Assembly (NCBI GenBank): GCA_016789265.1
Contig: JAEUQK010000018.1
Coordinates: 62,001 to 126,000 of the forward strand
Length of the DNA stretch: 64,000 nucleotides
Direction: 5' to 3'
Origin: Blastocatellia bacterium
GTDB lineage: Bacteria; Acidobacteriota; Blastocatellia; Pyrinomonadales; Pyrinomonadaceae
Within the stretch, counting starts at the first letter, position 1. Each line of letters starts with the position of its first letter. Shown piece after piece: positions 7,705-16,983 of this stretch. A program made the position numbers and the translations under genes. The notes beneath the pieces were generated by a model. It had not been told where the DNA came from and did not search any database. It saw only the letters and a list, made by a program, of their open reading frames with translations.

Positions 7705-9144
7705 ATGAGCACAGCAGCAGAATTATTAACAAACCGGGAATACAAATACGGCTTTGTCACGGACATCGAGACGGACACGATCGCTAAGGGCCTGTCCGAA
7801 GACACGGTGCGTCTCATCTCTTCGAAAAAGAACGAGCCCGAATGGCTGCTTGAGTTTCGGCTTAAGGCGTATCGGCAGTGGCTGAAAATGTCGCCGCCGT
7901 CGGGCTGGGCAAATTTCGATTACCCGGATATCGATTTTCAGAACATCTCGTATTATTCGGCGCCGAGACAAAAGCCGAAAAAAGCGTCGATGGACGAGGT
8001 CGATCCGGAATTGGTGAAGACGTTTGAGAAGTTAGGCATTCCGCTTTCGGAGCAGAAGATGCTGGCGAACGTAGCGGTCGATGCCGTGTTTGATTCGGTC
8101 TCGGTCGCGACCACCTACAAGGAAAAGCTAAAGAAGGCGGGCGTGATCTTTTGCTCGTTTACCGAAGCTGTCGCCGATCATCCGGAACTGATACAGAAGT
8201 ATCTCGGCTCGGTCGTTCCGGTCGGCGACAACTATTACGCGGCGTTGAACTCGGCAGTGTTCTCGGACGGTTCGTTTGTCTTTATCCCTAAAGGCGTACG
8301 CTGCCCGATGGAGCTTTCGACCTATTTCCGCATCAACACGCAGGAATCGGGACAATTCGAGCGAACGCTCATCGTCGCCGAAGAAGGCGGTTACGTGGCC
8401 TACAACGAGGGCTGCACGGCACCGCAGTTCGACACGAACCAGCTTCACGCGGCGGTCGTCGAACTTGTTGCTCTCGATGATGCAGAGATCAAATACTCGA
8501 CCGTGCAGAACTGGTACGCGGGCGACGAGACGGGTAAGGGCGGTATATACAATTTCGTGACAAAGCGCGGTGCGTGCCGCGGCGTGAACTCAAAGATCTC
8601 GTGGACGCAGGTCGAGACCGGAAGCGCGATCACGTGGAAATATCCGAGCGTGATCTTGCAAGGTGATAATTCGATCGGTGAATTTTACTCGGTCGCGCTG
8701 ACGAATAACGCGCAGATCGCCGACACGGGCACGAAGATGATCCATCTTGGCAAGAACACTAAGTCGACGATCATCTCGAAGGGCATCTCGGCGGGCAGGT
8801 CGAACAACTCGTATCGCGGGCTCGTAAAAGTCATGCCTAAGGCGGAAGGCGCACGCAACTACACGCAGTGCGATTCGATGCTGATCGGCGGAAAGTCGGA
8901 AGCGAACACGTTCCCGTACATCGAGGTGATGAACAACACCGCAAAGGTCGAGCACGAGGCGACCACGTCGAAGATCAGCGAGGAGCAATTGTTTTATCTG
9001 CAACAACGCGGCATTTCGCAGGAAGACGCGGTTTCGCTGATCATCAACGGATTCTGCAAGGAAGTATTTCGCGAACTGCCGATGGAATACGCCGTCGAGG
9101 CTCAGAAGCTGCTGGGGTTGAAGCTTGAAGGAAGTGTTGGCTGA
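7705..9144 (+). CDS. sufB: Fe-S cluster assembly scaffold subunit SufB
   Basis: SufB forms the SufBC2D scaffold on which Fe-S clusters are built. The 479-residue length is normal. The protein has the family N-terminus (a long helical lead with L-x-F-R-L-K-A-Y), the right-handed beta-helix core, and the C-terminal region with C-D-S-M-L-I-G, [12 protein letters not shown] and [10 protein letters not shown]. It follows rrf2 directly, but its usual partners sufC and sufD lie 4 kb downstream beyond seven other genes. Confidence 0.96.
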   Translation: MSTAAELLTNREYKYGFVTDIETDTIAKGLSEDTVRLISSKKNEPEWLLEFRLKAYRQWLKMSPPSGWANFDYPDIDFQNISYYSAPRQKPKKASMDEVDPELVKTFEKLGIPLSEQKMLANVAVDAVFDSVSVATTYKEKLKKAGVIFCSFTEAVADHPELIQKYLGSVVPVGDNYYAALNSAVFSDGSFVFIPKGVRCPMELSTYFRINTQESGQFERTLIVAEEGGYVAYNEGCTAPQFDTNQLHAAVVELVALDDAEIKYSTVQNWYAGDETGKGGIYNFVTKRGACRGVNSKISWTQVETGSAITWKYPSVILQGDNSIGEFYSVALTNNAQIADTGTKMIHLGKNTKSTIISKGISAGRSNNSYRGLVKVMPKAEGARNYTQCDSMLIGGKSEANTFPYIEVMNNTAKVEHEATTSKISEEQLFYLQQRGISQEDAVSLIINGFCKEVFRELPMEYAVEAQKLLGLKLEGSVG

Positions 9145-9220
9145 TCGGCCTCGAATTTAGCAGGGATCTGATAGCAGCGACAGCGTCGAAAGCGGCAATA
9201 TTGTCTAAAAGGTAACGGCC

Positions 9221-10231
9221 ATGGAAACAGCAACAGCACAGATGGAATTGGCGACGGTAAATGCCGGTTTTGATTCGATGATCCATGAGCAGCTGCTGGA
9301 TAGACGGCAGAGGCTTGAAAATGCGCGAACGAGCGAAGGCCGGCACGACGACATTTCGCGTCTTTTGGGCGAGGTCGATGCGGCATTGCTCAGGTTCGAA
9401 TCGGGCGGATACGGCGTTTGTATCGACTGTCACGGAAACGTCGAAACCGACCGGTTGATGAACGATCCGCTGATGACGGTTTGCCTTGGGTGTTTGACGG
9501 ACAAACAGCGAAACTCGCTCGAAAGCGATCTTCAGCTTGCGGCGGATATTCAACGCGGCCTGCTGCCGAAGGCGGGCATCGCTTGCGATGTTTGGAACGT
9601 CGATTTTGCGTATCACCCGGCGGGTATAGTAAGCGGCGATTACGTTGACATCATAGAGCGCGGTGACGAGTTCTTTTTTCTACTCGGCGACGTTTCCGGC
9701 AAGGGCATGGCCGCGAGTCTGCTGATGTCTAACCTGCACGCTATCTTTCATTCGCTCGTGCCGACCGGCATGCCGCTGAACGAATTGATGCTGCGGGCGA
9801 ACCATCTGCTTTGCGAAAGCTCATTGGCGAACCAATATGCGACGCTCGTGCTCGGCAAAGCGAACCGTGCGGGCGACGTCGAGATCGCAAATGCGGGCCA
9901 TCTCGCACCGGCCCTGTTGAAGAACGGGATGATAGGCGAGTTGAACCATTCAGGGCTGCCGCTGGGGATGTTCTGCAGTGCGGAATTTGAAGTGAACAAG
10001 GTGACGCTTCACAAAGGCGATTCGTTGTTTCTGTTTACAGACGGTGTAACGGAGACGATGAACCCGAGCGGTTTGGAATACGGAACGACGGGCCTGTTCA
10101 ATGCTATCTGCGGGAGCGATCCGCTTGCGCCGAATGAGATGATCCGGCACTGCCTTTCGCATATCGACACGTTTCGAAACGGCGCTGCGCGGCACGACGA
10201 CTTGACCATATTGGCGCTTGCCTACAACTGA
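9221..10231 (+). CDS. DksA-type zinc finger fused to SpoIIE/RsbU-like PP2C phosphatase
   Basis: The N-terminal 95 residues have a helical hairpin and a four-cysteine finger C67-x2-C70-x17-C88-x2-C91, the same spacing as the DksA/TraR zinc finger. The rest is a PP2C-type SpoIIE domain starting at A-A-D-I-Q-R-G-L-L-P, with metal-binding G-D-Y-V-D, G-D-V-S-G-K-G, the N-A-G-H loop, T-D-G-V-T-E and C-terminal H-D-D-L-T. Such phosphatases usually dephosphorylate anti-sigma-factor antagonists in stress control. The finger may sense zinc or redox state, or contact RNA polymerase; its role here is unknown. The start at ATG 9221 has AAAGG upstream. It lies inside the interrupted suf locus and its stop nearly touches the next start. 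Confidence 0.9.
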   Translation: METATAQMELATVNAGFDSMIHEQLLDRRQRLENARTSEGRHDDISRLLGEVDAALLRFESGGYGVCIDCHGNVETDRLMNDPLMTVCLGCLTDKQRNSLESDLQLAADIQRGLLPKAGIACDVWNVDFAYHPAGIVSGDYVDIIERGDEFFFLLGDVSGKGMAASLLMSNLHAIFHSLVPTGMPLNELMLRANHLLCESSLANQYATLVLGKANRAGDVEIANAGHLAPALLKNGMIGELNHSGLPLGMFCSAEFEVNKVTLHKGDSLFLFTDGVTETMNPSGLEYGTTGLFNAICGSDPLAPNEMIRHCLSHIDTFRNGAARHDDLTILALAYN

Positions 10232-10232
10232 T

Positions 10233-10607
10233 ATGAAAGTAATTCAGCCATCAGACCAGCCTCAGCCGAAGGGGCATTATTCGCCAGGCATCGAACATCA
10301 CGGCATCGTCTATGTTTCCGGCCAGTTGCCGATGGACCTTGTGACGCGCGAGCCGTTCGCCGGCGACATCGAAACGCAGACTGAGCTTGCGTTGAGAAAT
10401 GTGGAGGCTGTCCTTCATGCGGCGGGCAGCAGTTTGGACCGTGTTATGCAAATGACGATCTACATTTCGGACATAGAGCTCTGGGGAGCGGTCAATAGAA
10501 AATATGCGGAGATAATGGGCGATCATCGTCCGGCGAGAGCGATAGTGCCGGTAAAAGACCTGCATTTTGATACAAAGATCGAGATCCAGGCGATCGCATT
10601 AACGTAG
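10233..10607 (+). CDS. RidA-family protein (cytosolic copy)
   Basis: RidA proteins hydrolyse reactive enamine/imine intermediates formed by PLP enzymes. The sequence has [26 protein letters not shown] and the usual end, but G-D-H-R-P-A-R-A replaces the common P-x-R-S. The arginine expected in active RidA is present (P-A-R-A). ATG 10233 lies two bases after the phosphatase stop and fits the family; an upstream in-frame TTG at 10218 does not. It overlaps by one base a second, exported RidA homologue. Confidence 0.87.
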   Translation: MKVIQPSDQPQPKGHYSPGIEHHGIVYVSGQLPMDLVTREPFAGDIETQTELALRNVEAVLHAAGSSLDRVMQMTIYISDIELWGAVNRKYAEIMGDHRPARAIVPVKDLHFDTKIEIQAIALT

Positions 10608-11095
10608 TGAGAAATGCTTCATTGATCGGGCTTGGTTTGGCCGGTTTTGCCGGCCTTGTTTTCGCATTGTTTGCGTCTATTGAGAGTGAGCACGTCGAGG
10701 CACAGTCGGCGGCAAATCGTGCGGTCGAATCGGCAGACGCGCCGAAGGCCATAGGGCCGTATTCGCAGGCGATCGTGGCGAATGGCTTTGTGTTCGCGGC
10801 CGGGCAGATCGGGACCGATCCGAAGACGGGAACGCTCGTCGAAGGCGGCATCACGGAACAGGCCGACCAGGCGTTGAAGAACATCGCCTCGGTTCTGAAG
10901 GCATCGGGAAGTTCGACCGACGATGTGGTGAAGACGACAGTGTTTCTCGCGGATATGAACGATTTTGCAAAGATGAACGAGGTTTATGCAAAGCATTTCA
11001 GGCCGCCGTTTCCGGCACGTTCGACGGTTCAGGTCGCAAGGCTCCCACGCGATGCAAAAGTGGAGATAGAGGCGGTGGCGGTCGTAAAGAAATAG
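10607..11095 (+). CDS. RidA-family protein with N-terminal signal/anchor
   Basis: GTG 10607 overlaps the previous stop. Residues 1-33 form a hydrophobic signal sequence ([18 protein letters not shown]) before the RidA domain, which begins with [12 protein letters not shown]. The family motifs [25 protein letters not shown] and E-I-E-A-V-A are all present, including the catalytic-site arginine. A probably periplasmic or membrane-anchored RidA next to a cytosolic one suggests compartment-specific versions of the same activity. Confidence 0.88.
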   Translation: MRNASLIGLGLAGFAGLVFALFASIESEHVEAQSAANRAVESADAPKAIGPYSQAIVANGFVFAAGQIGTDPKTGTLVEGGITEQADQALKNIASVLKASGSSTDDVVKTTVFLADMNDFAKMNEVYAKHFRPPFPARSTVQVARLPRDAKVEIEAVAVVKK

Positions 11096-11097
11096 CT

Positions 11098-11331
11098 ATG
11101 CAATATTACGGCATCGACTGGCTTGCAACGGTTTGCGGTTTGACCGGTGTCTATTTGATAGGAAGCAGGAAGAAGATCGGGTTCCTGATAATGATGGTCG
11201 CGAGCCTGAGCTGGATGACGGTCGGGTTTTTCGTTGAGAGCGTGGCGCTGATCGTCGGGAGCGTTGTTTTCTTTTGTTTGCACGTTCGCGGTTGGTTCAA
11301 CTGGCGAAGAAAGGAATTGGAGCTGCAATAA
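11098..11331 (+). CDS. Small three-helix membrane protein, half-PnuC-like
   Basis: The 77 residues form three hydrophobic helices ending in a basic tail (F-N-W-R-R-K). The pattern D-W-L-A-T-V-x-G-L-x-G-V-Y-L-I-G-x-x-K-K-x-G-F and R-G-W-F-N-W resembles half of a PnuC/SemiSWEET-type transporter, which would need to dimerise. The gene starts two bases after the exported RidA stop and ends just before phzF, so it is part of the same unit. Function unknown. Confidence 0.7.
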   Translation: MQYYGIDWLATVCGLTGVYLIGSRKKIGFLIMMVASLSWMTVGFFVESVALIVGSVVFFCLHVRGWFNWRRKELELQ

Positions 11332-11334
11332 AGA

Positions 11335-12120
11335 ATGGATCTACAGATCTTTCAGGTCGATGCATTTACGAGCAAGGTGTTCGGCGGAAACCCGGCAGCG
11401 GTCGTCCCGCTCGACGAGTGGCTTTCGGACGAGGCAATGCTTTCGATCGCGGCAGAGAACAATCTGGCCGAGACCGCATACTTTGTAAAGAGCGGCGATG
11501 CATATGAGATCTGCTGGTTTACGCCGACCTGCGAGATCGAACTTTGCGGCCATGCGACATTGGCTAGCTCATATGTACTGTTCGAAGAACTGGGATATCC
11601 GGGCGATACCATTACTTTCAAATCACGCTGTCGCGGCGAGCTGCGCGTAACGAAGAGCGGCGGGCGATTTGTGCTCGATTTTCCGGCGTTTCCGATGAAG
11701 CAGATCGAGCCGGTCGCAGAACTGGCCGCGGCCGAATATCCGCCGCTCGAATACTACGAATCGCAGAGCAACATGCTTTTCGTGGTGCTCGACGGCGAAT
11801 CGACCGTTCGCGAACTCAAACCTGATATGCGATCGATCGAAAGACTGCCGTATCGCGAAGTGATCGTTACGGCGAAGGGCGAAACATGCGATTTTGCATC
11901 TCGAATGTTCGCCCCGAAGATCGGCATTCCCGAAGACCCTGTGACCGGTGCGATACATTGTTCGCTGATACCTTTCTGGGCAGAGCGGCTCGGCAAGAAC
12001 GAGCTGTTCGCCCGCCAGGTCTCGCCGCGTGGCGGGGAACTGTTTTGTGAATTTGCGGGAGACCGGGTGAAGATCGGCGGAAATGCCGTCAAGTATTTGA
12101 AGGGTGAGATCCATGTCTAA
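11335..12120 (+). CDS. PhzF-family isomerase-like protein
   Basis: This is a PhzF/diaminopimelate-epimerase fold protein. The opening I-F-Q-V-D-A-F-T-x-x-x-F-x-G-N-P-A-A-V, the catalytic-glutamate region N-N-L-A-E-T-A-Y-F, G-H-A-T-L-A, E-D-P-V-T-G-A and S-P-R-G-G are all present. At 261 residues it is close to normal. Members isomerise small carboxylic compounds, and the physiological substrate cannot be told. It lies inside the suf-interrupting block and overlaps the DJ-1-like gene by eight bases. Confidence 0.92.
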   Translation: MDLQIFQVDAFTSKVFGGNPAAVVPLDEWLSDEAMLSIAAENNLAETAYFVKSGDAYEICWFTPTCEIELCGHATLASSYVLFEELGYPGDTITFKSRCRGELRVTKSGGRFVLDFPAFPMKQIEPVAELAAAEYPPLEYYESQSNMLFVVLDGESTVRELKPDMRSIERLPYREVIVTAKGETCDFASRMFAPKIGIPEDPVTGAIHCSLIPFWAERLGKNELFARQVSPRGGELFCEFAGDRVKIGGNAVKYLKGEIHV

Positions 12121-12733
12121 GATCGCGATCGTAATTTTCGACAGGTTTACCGACATTGACCTGTGGCTGATGTGGGACCTTTTGAATCGTGTACGTGTTG
12201 ATGATTGGTCTGTAAAGATCGTCGGGGAACGAGAAAAACACGTCTCCGTTACCGGCATAGAGACCGCCACGCATGGACGTCTCGATGAAGCTAAGGATGC
12301 CGATGCGGTGCTCTTTGTAAGCGGGCCGGGAACCCGCGAAAGGATCACGGACGAAGCATGGCTTTCGAAGCTGGATCTTGACCCCGAACGTCAGTTGATC
12401 GGGTCGATCTGTTCGGGTTCTTTGATACTTGCGAAATTAGGATCGCTCGATGGAAAAACGGCGACGACATATCCGACGTCGAAACCGGTCCTTGAAAGTC
12501 TCGGTGTCGAGGTTGTAGAAAAGCCGTTCGTTGCACATGGAAATGTCGCGACCGCCGGCGGCTGCCTCGCTCAGCAATATTTGATCGGATGGGTCGTTGA
12601 GAAACTCGCCGATATAGATTGGAGCGAGTTGATCGTAAAGGCGATCCAGCCCGTCGGCGAAGGATTGTTTTTTGAAGACGCGCCGCGGTTGACGAAGATG
12701 TATCAACCGGTGAAAGTATCAGCGGCAGGTTAA
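12113..12733 (+). CDS. DJ-1/PfpI-family protein
   Basis: This glutamine-amidotransferase-like fold protein has the nucleophile elbow G-S-I-C-S-G-S (Cys in the usual place), early V-I-F-D-x-F-T-D-I-D and T-A-G-G-C-L-A in the C-terminal part. The group includes isonitrile hydratase-like and ThiJ proteins, and the exact activity is unknown. ATG 12113 begins at the family's M-x-K-I-A-I-V-I-F-D; the in-frame GTG at 12104 is less likely. The last three codons are close to the GNAT start, consistent with one transcript. Confidence 0.87.
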   Translation: MSKIAIVIFDRFTDIDLWLMWDLLNRVRVDDWSVKIVGEREKHVSVTGIETATHGRLDEAKDADAVLFVSGPGTRERITDEAWLSKLDLDPERQLIGSICSGSLILAKLGSLDGKTATTYPTSKPVLESLGVEVVEKPFVAHGNVATAGGCLAQQYLIGWVVEKLADIDWSELIVKAIQPVGEGLFFEDAPRLTKMYQPVKVSAAG

Positions 12734-12736
12734 GCG

Positions 12737-13243
12737 ATGGTGTCGGAAGTAATTGTCAGGTTGGCGGCGGCAGAGGACGCCGAGGCGATATCGAGGGTTC
12801 TCATTGAAGCCTTCGGAGCTTATCGTTCGAACTATACGCCCGAGGCGTTTGAAGTTGTGACGCCGGACGTTAATGAGATCTTGGGTCGTTTTGCGGAGGG
12901 GCCGCAGTGGGTAGCTGAGATCGACGGCCAAGTGGTCGGAACGGTTTCGATGACCACGGAACCGGAAGGTCTTTACATACGCAGCATGGCGGTATCGCCA
13001 AACGCCCAAGGACGCGGCATCGGCCACAAGCTGCTCGACGCAACCGACGAATTTGCGGCCGGCACGGACCTTGAGCGGATATTTTTATACACGACATATT
13101 TCGTGCCCGGTGCAAAAGAAATGTACGAGAAACACGGATATGGCTTTGTCAGAGATACGACCGCGGAAGAATGGTACGGCACGCCGGGTCTCGAAATGGA
13201 CAAAAGGATAGAAAGGAAAAAGCAAAATGCTATTGGAAGTTAA
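12737..13243 (+). CDS. GNAT-family N-acetyltransferase
   Basis: This single-domain acetyltransferase has the core motif [21 protein letters not shown], then L-Y-T-T and M-Y-E-K-H-G-Y-G-F. It transfers acetyl from acetyl-CoA to an unknown amine. The gene ends 17 bases inside sufC, so the two are translationally linked despite having no obvious functional tie. Confidence 0.9.
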   Translation: MVSEVIVRLAAAEDAEAISRVLIEAFGAYRSNYTPEAFEVVTPDVNEILGRFAEGPQWVAEIDGQVVGTVSMTTEPEGLYIRSMAVSPNAQGRGIGHKLLDATDEFAAGTDLERIFLYTTYFVPGAKEMYEKHGYGFVRDTTAEEWYGTPGLEMDKRIERKKQNAIGS

Positions 13244-13979
13244 AGACCTGCATGCAGGTATTGATGGTAAAGAGATATTGAAGGGCCTGAATCTTCAGGT
13301 CAATAAGGGCGAGGTGCACGCGATAATGGGGCCAAACGGTTCCGGCAAATCGACGTTGTCAAAGGTGCTCGCGGGACATCCGACGTACGAAGTGATCTCG
13401 GGTGAAGTGTTGTTCGAGGGCAAGAACCTTCTCGAACTTGAACCGGACGAACGTGCGCGCGAAGGCGTCTTTATGGCGTTTCAGTATCCGGTCGAGGTGC
13501 CGGGTGTTTCAAATTCGCAGTTTCTGCGGCTCGCATACAACGAGAAGATGAAGCATCTGGGCCAGGAAGAGCTCGACCCGCTCGAATTCAACGACTACCT
13601 GAAAGAAAAGGCAAAGGTCGTCGAAATGGATCCGCAGTTCTTCAAGCGTTCGGTGAACGAAGGTTTCTCGGGCGGCGAGAAAAAGCGCAACGAGATACTG
13701 CAGATGGCGGTGCTCGAGCCGAAGCTTGCGATACTGGACGAGACCGATTCGGGCCTTGATATAGACGCGCTCCGCATCGTCGCCGAAGGTGTGAACAAGC
13801 TTCGCTCGAGTGAGAACGCGATCATTCTCGTCACACATTATCAACGGCTGCTCAATTACATTCAGCCGGATTTCGTTCATGTGCTCGCTAACGGCAAGAT
13901 CGTAAAGGAAGGCGGCAAGGAACTTGCGCTTGAACTGGAAGAAAAGGGTTACGACTGGGTAAAGGCGGCGGGAAACTGA
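13227..13979 (+). CDS. sufC: Fe-S assembly ATPase SufC
   Basis: SufC is the ABC-type ATPase of the SufBC2D complex. Walker A is G-P-N-G-S-G-K-S-T, the signature is [10 protein letters not shown] and Walker B is [12 protein letters not shown]. It is 250 residues, standard size. The start overlaps the GNAT gene end, and the stop overlaps the sufD start in TGATG. Confidence 0.97.
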   Translation: MLLEVKDLHAGIDGKEILKGLNLQVNKGEVHAIMGPNGSGKSTLSKVLAGHPTYEVISGEVLFEGKNLLELEPDERAREGVFMAFQYPVEVPGVSNSQFLRLAYNEKMKHLGQEELDPLEFNDYLKEKAKVVEMDPQFFKRSVNEGFSGGEKKRNEILQMAVLEPKLAILDETDSGLDIDALRIVAEGVNKLRSSENAIILVTHYQRLLNYIQPDFVHVLANGKIVKEGGKELALELEEKGYDWVKAAGN

Positions 13980-15121
13980 TGACTGCGGAAATGGCAAAAG
14001 AGAATAGCTTCGGTACCGCTTTTTACGCGCTGATCAATAGTGAGCAAGACACCGCGTTGCACTCGATCCGTGAAAAGGCGTTTCGCGTATTTCAGGAAAA
14101 GGGCCTTCCGACGGTCGGAAATGAGGATTGGAAGTATACGAACGTCGCGCCGATCGCGGCGATCGATTGGACTGTGGACGATTCGGCGATGGCCGTTGGG
14201 CAGATCGTACCGACGGAATTGCTGAACGCTTTCCGGTTCGAACGAAACGGTTTCACCGCGCTCAACCTGGCGTTTGCGAACGTCGCTATCCTGCGTATCT
14301 CAAAAGAAACAATAATTGACGAACCTATCGAATTCGACTTTGCGGGCGAGGCAGGTAAAGCGATATTTCCGCACATCATCGTGATCGCGGAGTCAGGAAG
14401 CAAAGCTACGGTCGTAGAAAAATACGCGTCGCAGACGAAGAGTCTTACTAATACTGCCATCCAGATCTTCGTCGAAGACAACGCGAACCTGACCCATTAC
14501 CGAGTGCAAAAAGAATCGGCCGAAGCGTTTCACTACGGCGTGACCGAAGTGACGGTAAACCGCGGCGGTTCTTACAACGCTACGAGCATAAACCTCGGCG
14601 GAGCTTTGTCGCGGCACGATATCGAGGTCAAGTTCACGGCCGAGGGCGGCGAGGCATGGGTCGACGGGCTTTATATGCTCAACGGCACACAGCACCACGA
14701 CACTCATTCGGTCATCGACCACACGGTACCGAACTGTACGTCGCACCAGAACTATCGCGGCGTTCTTAACGATAAGTCGCGAGCCGTGTTTAACGGCAAG
14801 GTCTTCGTTCGGGAAAACGCGCACGGAACGGACGCGGAGCAATCTAACAAGAACCTGCTGCTCTCGAACGACGCCCGCGTGGATACGAAGCCGCAGCTCG
14901 AGATATTCAATGACGATGTGAAATGCTCGCACGGCGCGACCGTCGGGCAGTTAGAAGACGAAGAGTTATTTTATCTGCTGGCTCGTGGCATACCCGAAGG
15001 GCTTGCTCGCAATCTACTGACGTACGGTTTTGCGGAAGAGGTGATAAACAAGATCGGAGTCGAATCGATCAAGAGAGAGTTGGATGGGATGGTGTTGAAT
15101 AGATTGAACGCAAAGATTTGA
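13979..15121 (+). CDS. sufD: Fe-S assembly scaffold subunit SufD
   Basis: SufD partners SufB in the scaffold. The N-terminal helical part (G-L-P-T-x-x-N-E-D-W-K-Y-T) and the C-terminal beta-helix are typical, with H-D-I-E-V-K, H-D-T-H-S-V-I-D-H, N-A-x-G-T-D-A-E-Q-S-N-K-N-L-L-L-S, K-C-S-H-G-A-T-V-G and the end R-G-I-P-E-G-L-A. The length of 380 residues is normal. ATG 13979 shares bases with the sufC stop. A palindromic intergenic repeat separates it from sufS. Confidence 0.96.
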   Translation: MTAEMAKENSFGTAFYALINSEQDTALHSIREKAFRVFQEKGLPTVGNEDWKYTNVAPIAAIDWTVDDSAMAVGQIVPTELLNAFRFERNGFTALNLAFANVAILRISKETIIDEPIEFDFAGEAGKAIFPHIIVIAESGSKATVVEKYASQTKSLTNTAIQIFVEDNANLTHYRVQKESAEAFHYGVTEVTVNRGGSYNATSINLGGALSRHDIEVKFTAEGGEAWVDGLYMLNGTQHHDTHSVIDHTVPNCTSHQNYRGVLNDKSRAVFNGKVFVRENAHGTDAEQSNKNLLLSNDARVDTKPQLEIFNDDVKCSHGATVGQLEDEELFYLLARGIPEGLARNLLTYGFAEEVINKIGVESIKRELDGMVLNRLNAKI

Positions 15122-15188
15122 CCACAAAGGCGCTAAGGACACAAAGGTGTTTCCGGGAGTGCTTTGTGATCGTTGTGCCTTTGTGGTG
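15121..15188. repeat. Intergenic palindrome of the ACCACAAAGG type
   Basis: ACCACAAAGG (15121-15130) is perfectly inverted as CCTTTGTGGT (15178-15187), with further CACAAAGG/CTTTGTG inner pairing. It fills nearly the whole sufD-sufS gap and abuts the sufD stop. Similar hairpins are scattered in many bacterial genomes; this is the only copy seen here. Confidence 0.8.
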
Positions 15189-15195
15189 AAGAAAA

Positions 15196-16437
15196 ATGAA
15201 AGCTGTACAAGAGATGACAAATTGGGACGTTGAAAAAGTAAGAAGAGATTTTCCGATTCTAGCGACAGAGGTGAACGGAAAGCCGCTGGTGTATTTGGAC
15301 AACGCTGCGTCGTCACAGGTGCCGCAGTCGGTGATCGACCGCACGTCGAAGTATCTCGCCGAGGAGCATTCCAATATCCACCGAGGCGTGCACTATCTTT
15401 CACAGCACGCGACGACCGCTTACGAAGCGGCACGTGAAAAGGTAAAACGCTTTATCAACGCGCCGGACGTGAACTGCTGTATCTTCGTCCGCGGCACGAC
15501 CGAAGGGATCAATCTTGTTGCCTACTCATATGGAAAGGGCTTTATCAACGAAGGTGACGAGATCGTCATCTCGCAGATGGAGCACCATTCGAACATTATT
15601 CCGTGGCAGGTCGTTGCAGAGGAGAGGCGGGCGAAGGTCCGCGTTATTCCGATGAACGAGCGCGGGGAATTGATCATAGACGAATACGAGAACCTGCTAA
15701 ACGAACGGACGAAGATCGTCGCGGTCGGGCACGTTTCGAACAGCTTGGGCACGGTCAACCCGGTCAAGGAAATGATCGCGACGGCTCATAAGTTCGGAAT
15801 TCCGGTCTGCGTCGATGCGGCGCAGAGCGTGCCGCATTTTCCGGTTGATGTTCAGGACCTTGATGCGGATTTTTACGTTTTTTCAGGCCATAAGATGTTC
15901 GGCCCGACTGGCAGCGGCATCGTTTACGGTAAGCGCGAATGGCTGGACAAAATGCCGCCGTATCAAACGGGCGGCAGCCAAATACGCACTGTCACGTTTG
16001 AGAAGACGACATATGCGCCGCTGCCTGCAAAGTTTGAGGCCGGCACGCCTGCCATCGCCGCGGGCATCGGATTAGGTGCCGCGATCGATTACATTAACGC
16101 ACTCGATTTCGAAGCCGCCGCCGCTTACGAACACGAACTTCTTGAGTATGCAACGCAGCGGCTATCTGATATTCCTGAGGTGAAGATCATCGGCACTGCC
16201 GCTAAGAAGGCATCGGTGCTTTCGTTCGAGATCGAGGGGATCCACCCGCACGACATCGGAACGATACTCGACCAGCAGGGCATCGCCATCCGAGCCGGCC
16301 ATCATTGCGCTCAACCCGTAATGCAGTTCTTTGACGTGCCCGCGACAGCGCGTGCCTCATTCGCGTTTTACAACACTCGCGAAGAGGTCGATAAACTGGT
16401 CGATGCGGTGCAGAAGGTGATCGAGGTGTTTGCGTGA
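15196..16437 (+). CDS. sufS: Cysteine desulfurase SufS (class II)
   Basis: SufS is a PLP enzyme that takes sulfur from cysteine and passes it to SufU or SufE. The PLP lysine is K233 in F-S-G-H-K-M, H130 lies in M-E-H-H-S-N, and the catalytic cysteine C371 is in R-A-G-H-H-C-A-Q-P. The length is 413 residues, standard for SufS. No sufE is seen; the likely sulfur acceptor, sufU, is 5 kb downstream. The end overlaps the next lipoprotein gene by four bases. Confidence 0.96.
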   Translation: MKAVQEMTNWDVEKVRRDFPILATEVNGKPLVYLDNAASSQVPQSVIDRTSKYLAEEHSNIHRGVHYLSQHATTAYEAAREKVKRFINAPDVNCCIFVRGTTEGINLVAYSYGKGFINEGDEIVISQMEHHSNIIPWQVVAEERRAKVRVIPMNERGELIIDEYENLLNERTKIVAVGHVSNSLGTVNPVKEMIATAHKFGIPVCVDAAQSVPHFPVDVQDLDADFYVFSGHKMFGPTGSGIVYGKREWLDKMPPYQTGGSQIRTVTFEKTTYAPLPAKFEAGTPAIAAGIGLGAAIDYINALDFEAAAAYEHELLEYATQRLSDIPEVKIIGTAAKKASVLSFEIEGIHPHDIGTILDQQGIAIRAGHHCAQPVMQFFDVPATARASFAFYNTREEVDKLVDAVQKVIEVFA

Positions 16438-16970
16438 AGACGCTTCCCACTATCTTATGCGGCTTGCTGCTCCTCACATGCCTTGGGTGTCAGCCGAAGA
16501 TGGATGAGAAAATAGATTTTGTCGAGGTTCGGCTTCATCGCTGGACGGCATTAGAGGGTGGCGAGACAGTCATCCTTCGTCGTATCGGAAATGAATGGAC
16601 TGCTACGCTAATCGGTGACGGGCACAGATTTAGCTGTTTTTATCGTCGCGATGTTAAACCCAAGAACGGAGAGATAGGAGAAGTATATGACTCGTTGGTT
16701 CGGGCCGGAATTCTTGAACTATCGGGTAAGGAACCGCATCTTGGGTGGGAAGATGGTGACGGTTATGAACTGGAAGTTACCTCTGATGGAGTAATATCGC
16801 AGTATTCCGTGTTTCTTGCCGATAAGCAACAATCTGCGAATGCAAAGAGAATGCTGGAGATCGGTCGGATCGTCAGCACGCCTTTTGACACGCCGATGTT
16901 TCTTCCCGAGTATGACCGAGGTGCGGTTGGTGAATATTTGATCGAAAATTGTAAAGAGTTTCGGAGATAG
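16434..16970 (+). CDS. Hypothetical lipoprotein
   Basis: GTG 16434 overlaps the sufS stop. The first 20 residues are a lipoprotein signal ending L-T-C-L-G-C. The mature part, about 160 residues, has no recognised domain; it is rich in charged residues and predicted to be mostly beta. Its position at the end of the suf unit may be incidental. Confidence 0.72.
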   Translation: MKTLPTILCGLLLLTCLGCQPKMDEKIDFVEVRLHRWTALEGGETVILRRIGNEWTATLIGDGHRFSCFYRRDVKPKNGEIGEVYDSLVRAGILELSGKEPHLGWEDGDGYELEVTSDGVISQYSVFLADKQQSANAKRMLEIGRIVSTPFDTPMFLPEYDRGAVGEYLIENCKEFRR

Positions 16971-16983
16971 GTTAAATAGCGAC

